From: Bogoriella caseilytica
Lineage (GTDB): Bacteria; Actinomycetota; Actinomycetes; Actinomycetales; Actinomycetaceae
Assembly (NCBI RefSeq): GCF_003752405.1
Contig: NZ_RKHK01000001.1
Span: forward strand, 1,302,001 to 1,366,000
Direction of reading: 5' to 3'
Length of the DNA stretch: 64,000 bases
Shown: one piece after another, positions 15,416-24,326 of the stretch
Position numbering within the stretch: the first letter of the stretch is position 1
Layout of the letters: every line of letters begins with the position of its first letter
Notes under the pieces: generated by a model
Told to the model about the DNA's origin: nothing
Databases searched by the model: none
What the model saw: the letters and a program-made list of their open reading frames with translations, nothing else
Position numbers and translations under genes: made by a program

Positions 15416-16513
15416 ATGCGCCCCCACCGGATGGCCGTGTACGTCGCCGCACCTGCGGCAATGTTGCTCGCCGGCTGCAGCACGCTGGACACGCTGACGA
15501 ACCGGGCTGATGAGATCGAGGGCATCGTCGACGAGATCGACGCTGAACTCAACGACGAGATCAACCAGGCGATCGACGAGGCCTCGGGCAACTCGAACGG
15601 AGGCGAAGACTCGGACGGTGACGAGAGCGACACCGACAGCGGACCCGGTACAGACGGCGCAGCGACCTCGGCCGCCGATGCCGAGGCCCTGGCCACCCGC
15701 GACCTGGACGCGGAGGTCTACTACCAGGGCCTGGGATTCAGTTTCGAGCAGATGATCGCCACCGAGAACGAGCAGGGCGGGATCGAACTCGTGATCGAGG
15801 TCACCGCTCACAACGACTGGGACAGCGCCGCCGCTCTCAACCCGCCTCTGTCACTGCTGTGGGAAGAGCCCGGTTCCAGCAACACCGTGACCGTCAACGG
15901 CATCGGCGAGATTCGGCAGATCCCAGCTGGCGCGAGCGCCTCGGGGCAGTACACGCTGACCATCAGCCAGCAGGACCTTGAGGTCTTCGACAGCGACTCC
16001 GCCCGCCTCGTTCTCGGCAGAGACGGCAGCGCGACAGCCCAGATCCCGCTCGGCTCCGAGCCGGAACTCATCACCCGCATTCCGACCGCTCAGCAGGTGC
16101 CCAGCGAACCGCTGCAGGCCGGCGAAGCCGAGATCACCATCGAATATGTCGAGGTCTCCTGGAACCACGGCGATCCCGGCCAACAGCAGCTCCCGGCGGG
16201 TCAGGTGGGCGTCATCATGGACTACACCATCCACAATCACTCCGGTAGCCAGCTCTGCACCCCGCGTGGCCAGGGCAACACGTGGTCGCTGATCAGCGCC
16301 GAGGGCGCCGGCTACGCCGATCTGGGCACCTCCGAGCGCTGCGTCAGCGGCGGCAGCACCCTGGCTGCGGTCACCGGCTTCACCATCGACGAACCGTTCG
16401 AGGGCCAATACACCCTGACCCTCACCTTCGACCAGCGCGGAGACGACTACGAGGCGAGCACGGAACTCACCCTCGATCTGGATGCTCCTGCTGCAGAGCC
16501 CGAGAGTGACTAG
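15416..16513 (+). CDS. lipoprotein of unknown function with acidic linker
   Basis: A 365-residue protein. From the chosen ATG the signal peptide is short (MRPHRMAVYVAAPAAMLLAG followed by Cys21), a strong lipobox LAGC. Residues ~25-90 form a helical acidic stretch and a Ser/Asp/Gly linker. Two beta-rich domains follow, the second with Cys residues in LCTPRGQG and ERCVSGG that could form a disulfide. An in-frame ATG at 15383 overlaps the preceding stop, but AAAGGA upstream of 15416 favours the shorter form. Its last 47 bp overlap the end of the convergent SARP gene. Confidence 0.75.
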   Translation: MRPHRMAVYVAAPAAMLLAGCSTLDTLTNRADEIEGIVDEIDAELNDEINQAIDEASGNSNGGEDSDGDESDTDSGPGTDGAATSAADAEALATRDLDAEVYYQGLGFSFEQMIATENEQGGIELVIEVTAHNDWDSAAALNPPLSLLWEEPGSSNTVTVNGIGEIRQIPAGASASGQYTLTISQQDLEVFDSDSARLVLGRDGSATAQIPLGSEPELITRIPTAQQVPSEPLQAGEAEITIEYVEVSWNHGDPGQQQLPAGQVGVIMDYTIHNHSGSQLCTPRGQGNTWSLISAEGAGYADLGTSERCVSGGSTLAAVTGFTIDEPFEGQYTLTLTFDQRGDDYEASTELTLDLDAPAAEPESD

Positions 16514-19460
16514 CCAGCTCGGCGAGCACTGACTCCAGCAACAGTGCCTCGCCCACGAGGCCTTCGGTGAGCACCCCGTGCTCGCCGAGGGCCTCGGTCA
16601 GCTCTGCCCGCACCGCGGCCAGCTGCCACGCCGTGGCCTGGTCCGCCGCATCTCCCGCACGCCGTCGATGGGCTCCAGCGAGCCCGAGGAGCTGGGCCGC
16701 GCGCGAGGGCTCGGATGCGGCGTCGAGTGCCGCAGCCGTCTCCAGCAACGCGGGTACCCACCAGGCGTCGGCGAGGTCATCCTCGAGAACACTCCGGGCA
16801 GCACCGGCCAGTTCGACCCGGGCGTCCTCGTCCTGGCCCAGCACCCGATGACAGTCCGCCACTTGCCAGCGGCTGCGTGCGCGGCGTTCGGGGCTGTCCG
16901 ACTCCTCACGCACCAGGCGTGCCGCGCGCGCATAGCCCATGGCGTGCTGGTGCTGGCCGCGCCGCAAGGCCAGGAAGGACAGGCGCTCCAGCACCAGGGC
17001 CTCGGTGGGGCGGTGACCGGTGGCGCGGAACCCGTCCAATGCCCGCTCCAGGAGAGAGACTGCCCGCTGGAGATCACCAAGCTTCTCCGAGGCGATGCCG
17101 AGGTTCAACTCCGTGCTCGCCACGCCGACCTCATGGCCGATGCCCACGAACAGCTCATGCGCCTGCTGCCACCGTGCGATCGCGGTCTGGTGATCACCGG
17201 AATCCGAGGCGATCCCCGCGAGGTTGTTCAGTGCGCGGCCCGAACCATCGGCATCATCCAACTCGGTCCACAGGTCCAGCGCTGAGCTCAGCAGGGTGGT
17301 GGCCTCGGCGCGGTCTCCGTCGTCAAAAGCGAGCGAGCCCGCAGTGTGCAGCGCCTGAGCGCGCACGGCAGCCGGGGCCTCATCCGCGCGCGCCAGCATG
17401 GTGGCTGCCCAGCGCCGGCCCTCGGCGTGTGCCCGACGCTGCATCCAGTACGGGCTCATCGCGGCCGCAAACTCCAGGCCCAGCTGCGGGTCGGACTCGG
17501 CGGCGTACTCCAGCGCGGCGCGGATGTCAGCCGCGGCGGCGTCGAGGCGCTCAATGACCTCTGCCTCTGCGGCGCGGCCGGCGGCCGGGCGGATCTCCTC
17601 GGCAAGCGAGGCGAAGTGGCGGGCGTGCCGCGGGAGGAGTTCCGTGATCTCGACCGGTTGCTCCACGAGCCGGTTGACCGCGGCGAGAGCAGACTGGCGC
17701 ACCGGCGGCAGCAGCCAGTACCGCGCTCGAGTGCCGGTGAGGTCCACGTTCACCGTGGCTGCGCGCACGAGCTCCGACAGCAGGGCGACACCTGTTCCCT
17801 GCTCGACCGGTGTTCCTGCGCAGACCGCCTCCACGGCGTTCACATCGACCGGGCCGCGAAAGATCGTCAGCCGAGCCAGCAGGATCCGGGCCGGCTCGGA
17901 GAGCAACTGCAGCGTGCCCTCCAGCGCCGTCTCCATCGACTCGTGCCGCCCGGGCCGGTCACGCACCTGGCTCGGCATCGACTCGGGACCACTTCGCAAC
18001 CGGGCGGCGATCTCACTGAGCGTGAGCACTCCGCACTGGGCGGCGGCGAGCTCGATCCCCAGTGGGAATCCACCCAGGCGCGCCACGACCTCCGCGATTG
18101 CCCGGTGGTCGGTGCTGGTCAGGCGCAAGGCGGGGTTCGCCTGCTGGGCCCGGTCGCGGAACAGGGCCGCGGCCTCGGAGGCCGCCACGCCCTCGTCGTC
18201 GACCTCTCTTGCCTCAGCCGCCGAGACGCCCAAAGGCGGAACGGCCCATGCGCACTCCCCGGTGAGGCCGAGCGGTACGCGACTGGTGGCCAGAACGGTG
18301 ACGTCGGCACAGCGGGAGCGGATGTCGGCGACCACACCGGCCACCGCATCGAGAAGGTCCTCGCAGTTGTCCAGCACGAGCAGTCGTGGTCGGTCTTCCA
18401 TCGCCTGGCAGACGGCTTCCACCGTTGCCTCGGTGGCCTGAACCCGGGTGGCGATGGCATCGATCACGAGCAACTCGTCGGCGATGCCGGCCAAAGGAAC
18501 GAAAACCGTTCCCCCGCTGAAGCGGCGAGCGCACTCCGCAGCGGCAGCAGCGGCCAATCGGGTCTTCCCGACGCCCCCGAGTCCGGTGAGCGTCACCAGA
18601 TGGTGCTCGGCGAGGAGCGAGCTCACCATCTCGATCTCCGCGGTGCGGCCCAGGAACGGTGTCGAGAAGTTCGGCAGATCGAGCCGCGCCGGAGAACGCG
18701 GGGCCAGGGCCGGATCCTGGCTCAGGATCTGGGAATGCAGCTCGCGCATGCGCGGCCCGGGATCCAGGCCGAGTTCTTCGCGCAAGGAGTGCGCTGCCTG
18801 CTGGTAGGCCTCCAGCGCATCGGCCTGGTTCCCCGCCCAGTAGTGGGCCAGCATCACCAGCGACCAGACCCGCTCGTCGAAGGGACGCTCCACCGCGAGG
18901 CGCTGCAGGGTGGGGAGGTCGGGATTAGCACCTGCTACCCGAAGTTCCGCCTCGGCGAGATCCACCAGGGCCTCGCCGTGCAGGACGCGCAGCCATTCCA
19001 CTTCCTCTTCCGCGGCGGGGCAGGCAATGCCGACCAAAGGTTCACCCCGCCAAAGATCCATCGCCGAGGCAAGCGCATCCCGTGCGGCTTCCGGGTTTCC
19101 TCCACTCAGGGCAGCACGGCCGGTGCGAATGAGGGACTCGAAACGAAAGGCGTCCACCGCATCGCGCGCCACGTTGAGCCGGTACCCGGCACCGACACTC
19201 TCCACGAGACCGTCGGCACCCAAGGAGCGCCGCAGCTGGGACAAGTGCACGCGCAGGGTGTTCACGGCGGTGGCCGGGGGGTGATCCTGCCAGATCATGT
19301 CGACCAGGCGGCTGATCTCCAGCACCTCGCCGGGGTGGAGCGCGAGAACACCGAGAATGGCCCGTCGCACTCGCCCGGAGATCGGTCTTGGCTGCCCGTC
19401 GACGTCGATTTCCAGCGGCCCCAGCACCCGGATTTCGACGGAGGCGGATAGAGGGGGCAT
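16467..19460 (-). CDS. AfsR/SARP-type regulator: OmpR-like DNA-binding, BTAD, NB-ARC ATPase, TPR
   Basis: A 997-residue multidomain regulator. Residues ~8-95 are an OmpR-like winged helix (LVDMIWQDHPPATAVNTLRV, then HLSQLRRSLG), ~100-245 the BTAD domain, ~265-560 an NB-ARC/STAND ATPase with Walker A GLGGVGKTR and Walker B LLVLDNCEDLL, and the rest TPR-like helices. The architecture is that of AfsR/GlnR-DnrI-type activators, which often govern secondary metabolism, but no biosynthetic cluster is in view. The ATG at 19460 is chosen; a TTG at 19472 is also possible. It is divergent from the thiamine-binding gene and overlaps the convergent lipoprotein gene by 47 bp. Confidence 0.92.
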   Translation of the reverse strand: MPPLSASVEIRVLGPLEIDVDGQPRPISGRVRRAILGVLALHPGEVLEISRLVDMIWQDHPPATAVNTLRVHLSQLRRSLGADGLVESVGAGYRLNVARDAVDAFRFESLIRTGRAALSGGNPEAARDALASAMDLWRGEPLVGIACPAAEEEVEWLRVLHGEALVDLAEAELRVAGANPDLPTLQRLAVERPFDERVWSLVMLAHYWAGNQADALEAYQQAAHSLREELGLDPGPRMRELHSQILSQDPALAPRSPARLDLPNFSTPFLGRTAEIEMVSSLLAEHHLVTLTGLGGVGKTRLAAAAAAECARRFSGGTVFVPLAGIADELLVIDAIATRVQATEATVEAVCQAMEDRPRLLVLDNCEDLLDAVAGVVADIRSRCADVTVLATSRVPLGLTGECAWAVPPLGVSAAEAREVDDEGVAASEAAALFRDRAQQANPALRLTSTDHRAIAEVVARLGGFPLGIELAAAQCGVLTLSEIAARLRSGPESMPSQVRDRPGRHESMETALEGTLQLLSEPARILLARLTIFRGPVDVNAVEAVCAGTPVEQGTGVALLSELVRAATVNVDLTGTRARYWLLPPVRQSALAAVNRLVEQPVEITELLPRHARHFASLAEEIRPAAGRAAEAEVIERLDAAAADIRAALEYAAESDPQLGLEFAAAMSPYWMQRRAHAEGRRWAATMLARADEAPAAVRAQALHTAGSLAFDDGDRAEATTLLSSALDLWTELDDADGSGRALNNLAGIASDSGDHQTAIARWQQAHELFVGIGHEVGVASTELNLGIASEKLGDLQRAVSLLERALDGFRATGHRPTEALVLERLSFLALRRGQHQHAMGYARAARLVREESDSPERRARSRWQVADCHRVLGQDEDARVELAGAARSVLEDDLADAWWVPALLETAAALDAASEPSRAAQLLGLAGAHRRRAGDAADQATAWQLAAVRAELTEALGEHGVLTEGLVGEALLLESVLAELASHSRALQQEHPDRG

Positions 19461-19521
19461 ATTCCTAGTCAATCATCACCCACGGCTGCCGGAAGACCGT
19501 TCATGGTCGTAACCTGTCGGC

Positions 19522-19830
19522 ATGCTGCTCGCCTTCTCCGTCGCCCCCACCACCGCCGACACACCGGACGGCTCGGTGAGTGCGGCTGTGGCCGAGGCTG
19601 TCCGGATCGTGCGCGCCTCCGGGCTACCGAACGAGACCACCTCCATGTTCACCACCATCGAGGGCGAGTGGGACGAGGTCTTCGACGTCGTCAAACGGGC
19701 GACGGCGGCGGTGACCGCGGTGAGCCCGCGGGTATCGCTGGTGATCAAGGCCGATATCCGCCCCGGGCATACCGGCCAGCTCACCGAGAAGGTCCAGCGC
19801 GTCGAGGACCACCTCCGCCAGGGCAACTGA
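19522..19830 (+). CDS. thiamine-binding protein, MTH1187/YkoF-like family
   Basis: A 102-residue protein of the MTH1187 / YqgV family: MLLAFSVAPT at the start, then SVSAAVAEAVRIVRASGLPN, SMFTTIEGEWDEVFDVV and SLVIKADIRPG. Members bind thiamine or hydroxymethylpyrimidine as ferredoxin-like dimers in the cytoplasm. A TAACCT hexamer (19510-19515) lies exactly 6 nt before the ATG, indicating a leaderless transcript. It is near, but not in, the thi operon 2.2 kb downstream, and has no riboswitch of its own that I can see. Confidence 0.85.
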   Translation: MLLAFSVAPTTADTPDGSVSAAVAEAVRIVRASGLPNETTSMFTTIEGEWDEVFDVVKRATAAVTAVSPRVSLVIKADIRPGHTGQLTEKVQRVEDHLRQGN

Positions 19831-19839
19831 GTACCTCGC

Positions 19840-20652
19840 ATGACGAGCCCCGGGAGGGCGCCTCGGGCCAGCGCGAGGCCTTGGTCGGGGTACAGCCAGG
19901 CTCCCCCCTCCGCGAGGCCGGCGCCATGGCTCGATCTCGCACTCAACCAACCTGGCCAGGCTGTCGGCGCGGAGTATGCGCGCATCGAAGCCCAACGGCG
20001 GGCCATCCCTTGGGAGCCACGTCCACCGCGACGTACCTTCTTGCAGTGGCTCACGGCAGGCCACGACGAACGAAGTCGGTACCGGGCCGCACTCCAGCAA
20101 TGGCTCCATCGGAGTGCCCGGATGCGGGAGCATGACGAGCATTTGCGCCGCGAGGCCGCGCCCTGGGCCGTGGGGTGGGCCGGTGAACTCCACGTGGCGC
20201 GCGAGCTCAGTGGGCTCCTCGCCCGCGACAACCGGTGGCGGATCCTGCACTCGGTTCCCGTGGGCGCATCGGGCAGCGACATCGATCATGTGCTGATCGG
20301 CCCGGGGGGCTTCTTCACACTCAATGCCAAGCACCACCGGAACGCAAGTATCTGGGTAGCAGGTGGAACGTTCATGGTGAATGGCACGCGACACCCTTAT
20401 GTCCGGAATGCCCGTCATGAGGCACAACGTGCCTCACGGGTGTTGTCTACGGCTTGCGGGTTCGGTGTGCATACTCAGGCCGTCATCGTTCCGGTCAATG
20501 CGCGCTCGATCACGATCCGCGCGGCACCAGAGGTCGCTGTGATCAGCCATGTGGCACTGGTCAACTGGTTGCAGCGATTCCCTGACGTCGTGCCCATGCC
20601 TGTCGTGGAGCGGGTGTTCGCTGCGGCGCGGCGCCCGAGCACATGGCGGTGA
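19840..20652 (+). CDS. NERD (nuclease-related) domain protein
   Basis: A 270-residue protein. The central part GWAGELHVARELSGLL then SDIDHVLIGPGGFFTLNAKH is the NERD core, related to PD-(D/E)XK nucleases: the Glu of GEL, the Asp of DIDHV and the K of NAKH are the expected active-site positions. The N-terminal ~100 residues are basic and Trp-rich. No helicase or kinase domain is fused. It starts 9 nt after the thiamine-binding gene stop, so it is probably co-transcribed. Family members are suspected DNA-processing or defence accessory enzymes; the role here is unknown. Confidence 0.8.
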   Translation: MTSPGRAPRASARPWSGYSQAPPSARPAPWLDLALNQPGQAVGAEYARIEAQRRAIPWEPRPPRRTFLQWLTAGHDERSRYRAALQQWLHRSARMREHDEHLRREAAPWAVGWAGELHVARELSGLLARDNRWRILHSVPVGASGSDIDHVLIGPGGFFTLNAKHHRNASIWVAGGTFMVNGTRHPYVRNARHEAQRASRVLSTACGFGVHTQAVIVPVNARSITIRAAPEVAVISHVALVNWLQRFPDVVPMPVVERVFAAARRPSTWR

Positions 20653-20663
20653 GCACACTACTG

Positions 20664-20679
20664 GCCGTCGTACGACGGC
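20664..20679 (+). promoter_or_regulatory. BlaI-type operator candidate
   Basis: GCCGTCGTACGACGGC is a perfect 16-bp palindrome centred 16 bp upstream of the -10 hexamer TAAGAT (20695-20700) of the blaI-like gene, i.e. over the -35 region. Confidence 0.65.
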
Positions 20680-20706
20680 GGGCGTAGAGGTGGCTAAGAT
20701 CAGCAC

Positions 20707-21135
20707 ATGGCAATGGGTAACCTCGAAACAGAGGTGATGGCGTACCTCTGGGCGGCGAAGAATCCTGCCACCGTGCGTGAAGTCCACGATGCCCTGACCA
20801 CCGACCGGAATCTCGCCTACACCACGGTGATGACCGTGATGGATCGGCTGGCGAAGAAGGGCGTGGTGGTCCAGGAGAAGGCAGGCCGGGCCTACCTCTA
20901 CTCCCCCACCAAGAGCCGCGAGGAATCCGTCGCGGAGCTCATGCTGGATGCCCTCGGTGCCACGCCCGATCCGGGCGCCCGGGTGGCAGCGCTGCAGCAC
21001 TTCGTCGGCCAGGTGGGCCCGGCCGAAGCCGAGGCGATCCGGCAGGCGTTGAGCGCAGAGGCCCAGCCGGCCGACGGCGGGGCCCCGGCGCCCTCCGCGG
21101 ATCCTGCTGGGCCCGCCGGCACCGAGAACAGCTGA
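20707..21135 (+). CDS. BlaI/MecI/CopY family transcriptional repressor
   Basis: A 142-residue protein: LETEVMAYLWAAKNPATVRE, then VHDALTTDRNLAYTTVMTVM and DRLAKKGVVVQEKAGRAY, the standard BlaI winged helix, then a helical dimerisation part with the proteolysis-susceptible region and a disordered Pro/Ala-rich tail. TAAGAT lies 6 nt before the ATG, so the transcript is probably leaderless, and a perfect palindrome sits just upstream. It is paired with a membrane M56-type protease 18 nt downstream, the BlaI/BlaR1-like arrangement common in actinobacteria. No beta-lactamase is nearby, so the regulon is unknown. Confidence 0.9.
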   Translation: MAMGNLETEVMAYLWAAKNPATVREVHDALTTDRNLAYTTVMTVMDRLAKKGVVVQEKAGRAYLYSPTKSREESVAELMLDALGATPDPGARVAALQHFVGQVGPAEAEAIRQALSAEAQPADGGAPAPSADPAGPAGTENS

Positions 21136-21153
21136 CCCTGGAGGCGCGGCCCG

Positions 21154-22044
21154 ATGACCGCACTCGTCCTCACCGCACTAGCGCTCCTGCTGTCCTTGTT
21201 CGCGCCCGTGCTCCTGCGCCGGGCGCGCTGGCTCCGGCGCTCACCGGCGGCGGCCATCGTGCTGTGGCAGGCGGTGGCGCTCGCGGCGGTCCTGGCCGCA
21301 CTGGGCGCGCTGCTGGCCGCGCCGGAGGAGATCCTGCGCACCCTCCACGGCGGTGAGATCACCTTCGGCCCGGCGCTGATCGCCGGCGCTGCGGCCGCCT
21401 TCCTCCTGGCCGGCGCGGTGATCGTGCGCCTGGCGGTGGTCACCATCCGCCTGGCCGTGCACACCCGGCGGCGGCGCAAACGTCATGTGGGGATGCTGGA
21501 CCTTCTCCAGGGCGCCGAGGAAGGTGACCGCCACCAGCTCCACGTGCTCGCCGCCCGACTGCCGCTGGCCTACTGCGTGCCGGGCAGCCCGGGACGCATC
21601 GTGCTCACCGACGCCGCACTCGACCTGCTCGACGAACACGAGACCGAGGCGGTGATCGCCCACGAGCGAGCGCACCTGGCCATGCGCCACGACCTCGTCA
21701 CCGAGGCCTTCACCGCATTGCACGCCGCCTTCCCGCGCTGGGTGCGATCACGCCTGGCGCTGGAGGAGGTCGGCCGGCTGCTCGAGATGCTCGCCGATGA
21801 TGCCACGGTGCGATCTCAGGGCGCCGCTCCGGTGCGCTCCGCGCTGGAGAAACTCGCCGCCACCTCCGAGGATGGCGAGAACATCCGCGTGCGGCTGGCC
21901 CGCCTCCACAGCCCGAGCACCGCAGCACCCCGGGCCGCGGCGGCGGCCGCCTACGTGCTGGCCGTCGCCGTGCTCGCCGTGCCGACGCTGGCCGTGGTCA
22001 CTCCCTGGCTGCGCAGCGCGATGAACGCCCTCGTGCTCGGCTGA
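21154..22044 (+). CDS. M56/M48-type membrane metalloprotease (BlaR1-like, no sensor domain)
   Basis: A 296-residue membrane protein with hydrophobic segments at about 1-20, 33-56, 72-98 and 255-280. The zinc motif is HERAH (His170, Glu171, His174) in TEAVIAHERAHLAMRHD, with LADDAT further on as the likely third-ligand region. It lacks the penicillin-binding sensor domain of BlaR1, as do most actinobacterial M56 proteins. Pairing with the BlaI-like repressor suggests that it cleaves that repressor on a signal (inference). It ends 22 bp from the convergent thiD gene. Confidence 0.87.
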   Translation: MTALVLTALALLLSLFAPVLLRRARWLRRSPAAAIVLWQAVALAAVLAALGALLAAPEEILRTLHGGEITFGPALIAGAAAAFLLAGAVIVRLAVVTIRLAVHTRRRRKRHVGMLDLLQGAEEGDRHQLHVLAARLPLAYCVPGSPGRIVLTDAALDLLDEHETEAVIAHERAHLAMRHDLVTEAFTALHAAFPRWVRSRLALEEVGRLLEMLADDATVRSQGAAPVRSALEKLAATSEDGENIRVRLARLHSPSTAAPRAAAAAAYVLAVAVLAVPTLAVVTPWLRSAMNALVLG

Positions 22045-22066
22045 GCACGCGCGCGCCCCGGCCGGC

Positions 22067-22873
22067 TCACCACACCTCGTGGAAGTGGTGCACCGGGCCA
22101 GGACCCTGCCCCACCCGCAGCTGCTCCCCGGCGCGCAGTGCACCGGTCAACCAGGCCTTGGCATCGCGGGTGGCCTCCAGCCAGTGCCTGCGCTGCGGTT
22201 GCAGTGCTGTGATCGCCGAGGAGAGGGTGCAACCGGTGCCGTGGGTGTGGCGCGTGTCCACCCGTTCCGTGCTGAGCACCTGCTCGCCGTCGCCGTCGAG
22301 CCAGAGATCGCTGACCTCCGAGCCCGCCAGGTGGCCACCCTTGACCAGCACTCGCGGCGCGCCGAGCGCGCGGATCGCCGCTGCCTGCTCACGCATCCCG
22401 GCCAGATCGGTGGCCGGCTCGCTGGCAGTGAGCACACCTGCTTCAGCGAGGTTGGGCGTCACCACCGAGACGTGCGGCAACATCGTGAGGATGGCCTGGA
22501 CGGCGTCCTCGTCCAGCAGGCGCGAACCAGCGGTGGAGACCATCACCGGGTCGAGCACCACGGGCACCTCCCCCGCCCGCGCGGCCAGGAAGGCCGTCAC
22601 CGCCTCCACGGTCTCCGCACCCGCGAGCATGCCGATTTTCACCACGTCGACGGCGACGTCCTCGACCAGGGTCTCGAGCTGTTCCCGCACGAAATCCGGC
22701 GGGACCACGTGCACGCCGGTGACGCCCTGGGTGGATTGCGCGGTGAGCGCGGTGAGCACCGCCGTGCCGTAGGCGCCCAGGGCCGAGAAGGTCTTCAGGT
22801 CCGCTTGGATCCCGGCGCCGCCAGAGGGGTCGGAGCCGGCGATGGTGAGCGCCACCGGGGGTGCGGCGCTCAC
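22067..22873 (-). CDS. thiD: hydroxymethylpyrimidine / phosphomethylpyrimidine kinase
   Basis: A 268-residue ribokinase-fold enzyme: LTIAGSDPSGGAGIQADLKT at the start, then KIGMLAG, VVLDPVMVSTAGS, VVTPNLAEA and the C-terminal anion-hole motif HTHGTGCTLSSAI, all diagnostic for ThiD. It phosphorylates HMP and HMP-P for thiamine synthesis. The start is a GTG that overlaps the thiE stop in GTGA (22870-22873), although the frame stays open far upstream. It is the last gene of the thiM-thiE-thiD operon. The C-terminus is not fused to ThiE or TenA. Confidence 0.95.
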   Translation of the reverse strand: MSAAPPVALTIAGSDPSGGAGIQADLKTFSALGAYGTAVLTALTAQSTQGVTGVHVVPPDFVREQLETLVEDVAVDVVKIGMLAGAETVEAVTAFLAARAGEVPVVLDPVMVSTAGSRLLDEDAVQAILTMLPHVSVVTPNLAEAGVLTASEPATDLAGMREQAAAIRALGAPRVLVKGGHLAGSEVSDLWLDGDGEQVLSTERVDTRHTHGTGCTLSSAITALQPQRRHWLEATRDAKAWLTGALRAGEQLRVGQGPGPVHHFHEVW

Positions 22874-23538
22874 GCCGAAACTCCCTGAGCCGATCCGGCC
22901 CACACCTGCCGCAACGTCACCGCTGCCTCGCGAGGGCTCGGCTGGCCGCAGATCGCGGAGACGACGGCGATGCCGGCCACCCCGGTGCCGCGCAGCGTGG
23001 CCGCGCCCGCGGCATCGATGCCGCCGATCGCCACCGTGGGCCACGGGCTCGCCGCGGCCAGTTCCGCCAGGCCCTCCGGGCCGAACGGCGCGGCATGGCC
23101 CGGTTTGGTGGCGGTGGCCCACACCGGCCCGAGGCCGAGGTAGTCCACGGCACGTCCATGCTCCCGCGCGACCTCGAGCTGCCCGGCGTGGGTGACCGAG
23201 AGCCCGAGGATCCCGTGCGGGCCCAGGAGTTCCCGCGCCTGCGGCACCGGCAGGTCGGCCTGACCGACGTGCGCGCCGTCGGCACCGATCTCGGACACGA
23301 GGTGCACCCGGTCGTCCACGATCAACGGGGCACGCGGCCCGCCGGCCCGGTGCAGGGCATCCAGCTCGGCGCGCACGGCCTGCCCCAGCGCAACGAAGGC
23401 GCGATCGTCCAGCGCATGGTCGCGCAGCTGCACCACACTCACTCCGCCGGCCACCGCCTCGCGCACGGTCTCCGGCACTCCGCGCTGCCCGCACAGACCG
23501 GTATCGGTCACCAGGTACAGGCTGAGGTCGAGGGTCAT
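22870..23538 (-). CDS. thiE: thiamine-phosphate synthase
   Basis: A 222-residue TIM barrel: SLYLVTDTGLCG, VSVVQLRDHALDDRAF, LIVDDRVHL, GAHVGQADLP, LGLSVTHA, YLGLGPVWATATKPGHAAP and VAIGGID, in the canonical order. It joins HMP-PP and thiazole phosphate to thiamine phosphate. The ATG overlaps the thiM stop in ATGA (23535-23538), and its own stop overlaps the thiD start, so the three cistrons are translationally coupled. An upstream extension of the frame was rejected. Confidence 0.95.
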   Translation of the reverse strand: MTLDLSLYLVTDTGLCGQRGVPETVREAVAGGVSVVQLRDHALDDRAFVALGQAVRAELDALHRAGGPRAPLIVDDRVHLVSEIGADGAHVGQADLPVPQARELLGPHGILGLSVTHAGQLEVAREHGRAVDYLGLGPVWATATKPGHAAPFGPEGLAELAAASPWPTVAIGGIDAAGAATLRGTGVAGIAVVSAICGQPSPREAAVTLRQVWAGSAQGVSA

Positions 23539-24326
23539 GACCGGCGCACCTCGCCGGCAAGGGTCTCGGGGCTGAGCAGGGCGAGCTGGTCCAGCAGGGC
23601 AGCGGCGAAACTCCCCGGCCCGCGAGCGCCCTCGGCGGCGCGATCGGCTGCCACCGTCAGCATCGCGGTGCCGGCCGCGGCGGCGGCCAGCGGGCCCGCG
23701 CCACTGGCGGCACAGGCCGCCATCAGCGCTCCCAGGGCACAACCCGCCCCCGAGACCTGGGTGAGCAGGGGGCTGCCGTTCGCCAGCCGCACGATTTCCT
23801 CACCGTCGGTGAGGTGATCCACTTCCCCGGAGACGGCGACGACGGTGCCGTAGCGGGTCGCCAGTCGTGCCGCCTCGTCCATCACGTCCTCGGCGCGGTG
23901 GCGGCTGTCCACCCCGCGGCCCCCTTCGCCGCCGGCCAAGCCCAGGATCTCCGAGGCGTTGCCGCGGATGATCGCCGGGGAGCCGAGCTCCAGCAGCTCG
24001 AGTGCCACCTCGCTGCGCCAGGGCAGGGTGCCGGCACCGATGGGGTCGAGCACCCAGGGGGTCCCGGCGTCGAGGGCGCCGGCGACCGCCTCACGCATGG
24101 CCTCGACCGTCTCCTCCTGCGGGGTGCCGAGGTTGATCAGCACCGCATCGGCCGCGGCGGCGGTCGCGCGCGCTTCGTGGGGGTTGTCCACCATGGCCGG
24201 GGAGGCACCGGCGGCCAGGAGGGCGTTGGCGCTCAGTGGGGCGGCCACCATGTTGGTCAGGCAATGCACCAGGGGCTGGCTCTGGCGCATCGCGCGCACC
24301 GCATAGGACATGTCGTCGTCGTGCAT
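23535..24326 (-). CDS. thiM: hydroxyethylthiazole kinase
   Basis: A 263-residue ThiM: QPLVHCLTNMVAAPLSANAL, then GASPAMVDNPHEA, VLDPIGAG, IRGNASEILGLAG and the catalytic-loop QVSGAGCALGA. It phosphorylates the thiazole moiety for salvage. The usual first Cys of the GTGC-type motif is present as GAGCALG. It heads the operon directly behind a TPP riboswitch; the SD AGGGA lies inside the aptamer's 3' strand. The absence of thiC and thiG here suggests this unit is mainly for salvage. Confidence 0.95.
   Translation of the reverse strand: MHDDDMSYAVRAMRQSQPLVHCLTNMVAAPLSANALLAAGASPAMVDNPHEARATAAAADAVLINLGTPQEETVEAMREAVAGALDAGTPWVLDPIGAGTLPWRSEVALELLELGSPAIIRGNASEILGLAGGEGGRGVDSRHRAEDVMDEAARLATRYGTVVAVSGEVDHLTDGEEIVRLANGSPLLTQVSGAGCALGALMAACAASGAGPLAAAAAGTAMLTVAADRAAEGARGPGSFAAALLDQLALLSPETLAGEVRRS

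Noticed and set aside
22874-23560. N-terminal extension of thiD through the thiE gene
   Set aside because: The extension is low-complexity in the wrong frame of thiE; the GTGA overlap gives the normal ThiD start.
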